Under the pieces are notes generated by a model. It had not been told where the DNA came from, made no database searches, and saw only the letters and a list, made by a program, of their open reading frames with translations. The translations under genes and the position numbers were made by a program. Of a stretch of DNA of 7,942 nucleotides, positions 6,050 to 7,942 are shown piece after piece. How positions within the stretch are numbered: the stretch's first letter is position 1; every line of letters begins with the position of its first letter. This stretch comes from Acidobacteriota bacterium (GTDB lineage: Bacteria > Actinomycetota > Acidimicrobiia > Spongiisociales > UBA5794): positions 1-7,942 of the forward strand of contig SMXV01000015.1 in NCBI GenBank assembly GCA_004356175.1, given 5' to 3'.

Positions 6050-7326
6050 TCATCGAACTCATCGTCGCCGTCTTGCTTTGCGCCGTCCTCGTACTGTCGT
6101 CGTATCTCAATACGCTGTTCATCGAGGCGTTACGACTCCGACCACACGCCGGAGCAAAGGCACTGGCCTTCTCCGATGATCACCTACTACCACTGCTGAG
6201 GATGGAGGAAAGGGAGGGCGTACGCCGCTACTCCCTGGTACGCCAAGCGAGCCTGATCCTGCTCACGGTCGACGCGACGCTACTGGCCTCCCCCCACGTC
6301 GAACCGACGATTGCCTTGGTGGAGGTCGTGCTAATAGCCTTCGGCGCCCTCGTCGTCTTCGCTCACATAGTTCCTAACCTGCTGGTGACCAGAACTGCTG
6401 GCCGTTGGGCCGTTCCGTTCATTCCGATCGCAAGACTCCTCGCGATCGCCATTCAACCGGTAGTTCTACTGATTGATTTCGTCGCCTCCATCGCCGAATT
6501 GGGCGAGGGGAAAACCGACGACGCCGAAAGCGACGATGTCGGCGAACTTGACGCGCTACTCGATGCGGGACAAGAAGAGGGGCTCATTGAGGAGGAAGAC
6601 CGGAGACTCATCCAGTCCGTAGTGGAGTTCGGCGACAAGACGGTCCGCGAGGTCATGACGGCTCGACCGAGCATCGTCTCGCTCGAAGCGAGTTCGAGCG
6701 TCGAGGAACTGCGGCAACTGTTAATCCAAGAAGAGTACTCGCGGATTCTTATTTACGAAGGCGACATCGATAACGTACTCGGATTCGTCCACAGCCGCGA
6801 CACCTTGGAGATCGAGAAAGACCGCCGCGAAACCATGCAGGTTCGTGAACTGGTACGCCCCCTTGCGATGGTCCCCGAGACCAAGTCGATTCGTGATCTG
6901 GTCCGCGAACTGCAGGAGACCAATGCTCAAATCGCGATCGTGATCGACGAATACGGCCAGACCGCTGGCCTCGTCACGATGGAGGACATGATCGAAGAGA
7001 TCGTCGGCGAGATTCGCGATGAGTCCGACCCGAATCGCGATGTCGTGGAGTACCCCGACAAGTCGTTCGTAGCATCCGGCAATCTCGACCTGGATCGCCT
7101 CGAAGAGTTGGTGGGCTTCCGCCCCGACAACGATACCGAGTCCACCACGATCGGCGGCCTAGTATGCGAACATCTCGGACAAGTCCCGTCGGTCGGCGCT
7201 ATCTTGAAAGTGGATGGCATCTCCGTCGAGGTGCTCAGCGCCGACAACCGGAAAGTCCGCACGGTTCGAGTTCTCCGGACGGAAAGCGGCCAGACCAGCC
7301 CAGGTGCCGCTAGTTCAAAGGGATAA
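6043..7326 (+). CDS. CorC/HlyC-family protein: membrane (DUF21-like) domain, two CBS domains, CorC_HlyC domain
   Basis: This family is linked to Mg2+ export or resistance; the soluble relative YbeX lies in the same operon in E. coli and has been tied to ribosome metabolism. The 427-residue protein has hydrophobic segments near 2-22, 68-83, 91-115 and 124-148 (a DUF21/CNNM-like membrane part), then an acidic linker. CBS domain 1 (about 203-257) and CBS domain 2 (about 268-325, with IVIDEYGQTAGLVTMEDMIEEIVGEI) would form a nucleotide-sensing Bateman module. The CorC_HlyC domain follows (about 340-412). The membrane part is divergent: the usual GExxPK motif reads AHIVPN (107-112), and the ion-site residues of characterised homologues are not obvious. 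Transport activity is therefore doubtful, whereas the CBS and C-terminal parts look normal. ATG 6043 overlaps the ybeY stop by 7 nt and follows GAGAGGG (6029-6035), a strong ribosome binding site inside ybeY. The era start is 1 nt after its stop. Confidence 0.9.
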   Translation: MLIIELIVAVLLCAVLVLSSYLNTLFIEALRLRPHAGAKALAFSDDHLLPLLRMEEREGVRRYSLVRQASLILLTVDATLLASPHVEPTIALVEVVLIAFGALVVFAHIVPNLLVTRTAGRWAVPFIPIARLLAIAIQPVVLLIDFVASIAELGEGKTDDAESDDVGELDALLDAGQEEGLIEEEDRRLIQSVVEFGDKTVREVMTARPSIVSLEASSSVEELRQLLIQEEYSRILIYEGDIDNVLGFVHSRDTLEIEKDRRETMQVRELVRPLAMVPETKSIRDLVRELQETNAQIAIVIDEYGQTAGLVTMEDMIEEIVGEIRDESDPNRDVVEYPDKSFVASGNLDLDRLEELVGFRPDNDTESTTIGGLVCEHLGQVPSVGAILKVDGISVEVLSADNRKVRTVRVLRTESGQTSPGAASSKG

Positions 7327-7327
7327 C

Positions 7328-7942
7328 GTGAAGTCCGGATTCGTAGCCATTCTCGGCCGACCCAACGTCGGTAAGTCCACTTTACTCAACGCCTTGGTGG
7401 GCAGCAAGGTCTCCATCGTGAGCCCCAAAGCGCAGACGACTCGGGACGCCATTCAAGGCATCGTCACACGCCCCGAAGGCCAGATCGTCTTCGTTGACTC
7501 GCCAGGCATCCACGTCCCCAGGCAGGAGTTGGGCAAACGGATGATGAAAGAGGTCGGCCGCGCCGCCGACGGGTGCCAAGTGTTGCTCGTCCTCGTGGAC
7601 GCCAGCAAACCGACCGGGCCTGGTGATATCGCCGCTGTCGAAACAGCCGCACGCGCCAAGGTCCCCTCGATCCTTTGCATTAACAAAGTCGACCGGCTCA
7701 AAAACAAGAACGAGGTTCTGCCGCGCATCGCGGAGCTGCAAGAGATTCACAACTTCGACGAGTTTATTCCCATTTCAGCTCTGACGGGCGATGGCCTGAA
7801 GCCCCTCGTTGATCTGATCCTGGCCCGGCTACCCGAAGCTCCCGCCTTCTACCCCGAAGACGCCCTCACCGACCAACCAGAGCGATTCATGGCCGCCGAG
7901 ATGATTCGCGAACGGATTCTCTACGAGTCAGAGCAAGAAGTC
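7328..7942 (+). CDS. era: GTPase Era (3'-truncated by window end)
   Basis: Era is an essential GTPase that binds the 3' end of 16S rRNA through a C-terminal KH domain and checks 30S assembly at the ribosome and inner membrane. The first 205 residues are present. They include G1 GRPNVGKST (10-18), the switch I region AQTTRD (35-40) with its conserved Thr, G3 DSPG (57-60), G4 NKVD (119-122) and G5 SAL (150-152), then PEDALTDQPERFMAAEMIRE leading into the KH domain. The KH domain itself falls outside the window. G3 has Ser where Era usually has Thr, a conservative change. The start is GTG, 1 nt after the corC-like stop and preceded by AAGGGA at 7318-7323; the Met-Lys-Ser-Gly-Phe start is typical. 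Placement after ybeY fits their shared role in 16S rRNA maturation. Confidence 0.95.
   Translation, partial: MKSGFVAILGRPNVGKSTLLNALVGSKVSIVSPKAQTTRDAIQGIVTRPEGQIVFVDSPGIHVPRQELGKRMMKEVGRAADGCQVLLVLVDASKPTGPGDIAAVETAARAKVPSILCINKVDRLKNKNEVLPRIAELQEIHNFDEFIPISALTGDGLKPLVDLILARLPEAPAFYPEDALTDQPERFMAAEMIRERILYESEQEV

Noticed and set aside
7498..7509. DSPG instead of DTPG in the Era G3 motif as a sign of lost GTPase function
   Set aside because: The change is conservative, and all other GTPase motifs visible are intact.

Overview
This window is chromosomal DNA of moderately high GC from a diderm (Gram-negative type) bacterium. All nine genes are on the + strand and are densely packed. The diderm assignment rests on a lipoprotein of the LolA/LolB-like type beside a LolD-type ATPase, next to a peptidoglycan lytic transglycosylase. 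The gene set and protein style (PilZ-like protein, TM-anchored CorC between ybeY and era, frequent GTG/TTG starts) would suit Acidobacteriota or a related deep lineage. That placement is a low-confidence inference from memory, not from a search. There are no mobile elements, CRISPR arrays, tRNAs or rRNAs.

Region 1 (2-2635) is a cell-envelope cluster. It holds the 3' end of mltG, an unrecognised 170-residue helical protein, a lipoprotein with a LolA/LolB-like body, and a LolD/MacB-type ABC ATPase with no permease in view. Genes are separated by 2-50 nt. A perfect 7-bp hairpin just after the ATPase stop probably marks the 3' end of this unit. A perfect extended -10 element (TGCTATAAT) lies in front of the lipoprotein gene, so the last two genes may also be transcribed separately.

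Region 2 (2636-4509) holds two genes that look singly transcribed. The first is a small PilZ-like protein with its own sigma70-type promoter (TTGACC-17-CATAGT); it appears to consist of two ungapped 59-residue PilZ-like units. The second is a ketopantoate-reductase family protein, preceded by a 169-nt intergenic space with an 8-bp inverted repeat.

Region 3 (4506-7942) is the widely conserved RNA/ribosome cluster phoH (ybeZ) - ybeY - corC-like (ybeX with a membrane domain) - era, the last cut by the window end. Its promoter (TTGACG-17-TATAGT) overlaps the stop codon of the preceding gene and carries a 12-bp dyad in its spacer. YbeY and Era act in 16S rRNA/30S maturation, and PhoH/YbeZ is a YbeY partner. 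The CorC-like gene overlaps ybeY by 7 nt and era follows after 1 nt, which suggests translational coupling.

I see no clearly new multi-gene system. The points most worth a second look are the tandem PilZ-like units, the degenerate transporter core of the CorC-like protein, the unknown gene with the Lol-like pair, and short leaders without a Shine-Dalgarno sequence that lead to TTG starts.
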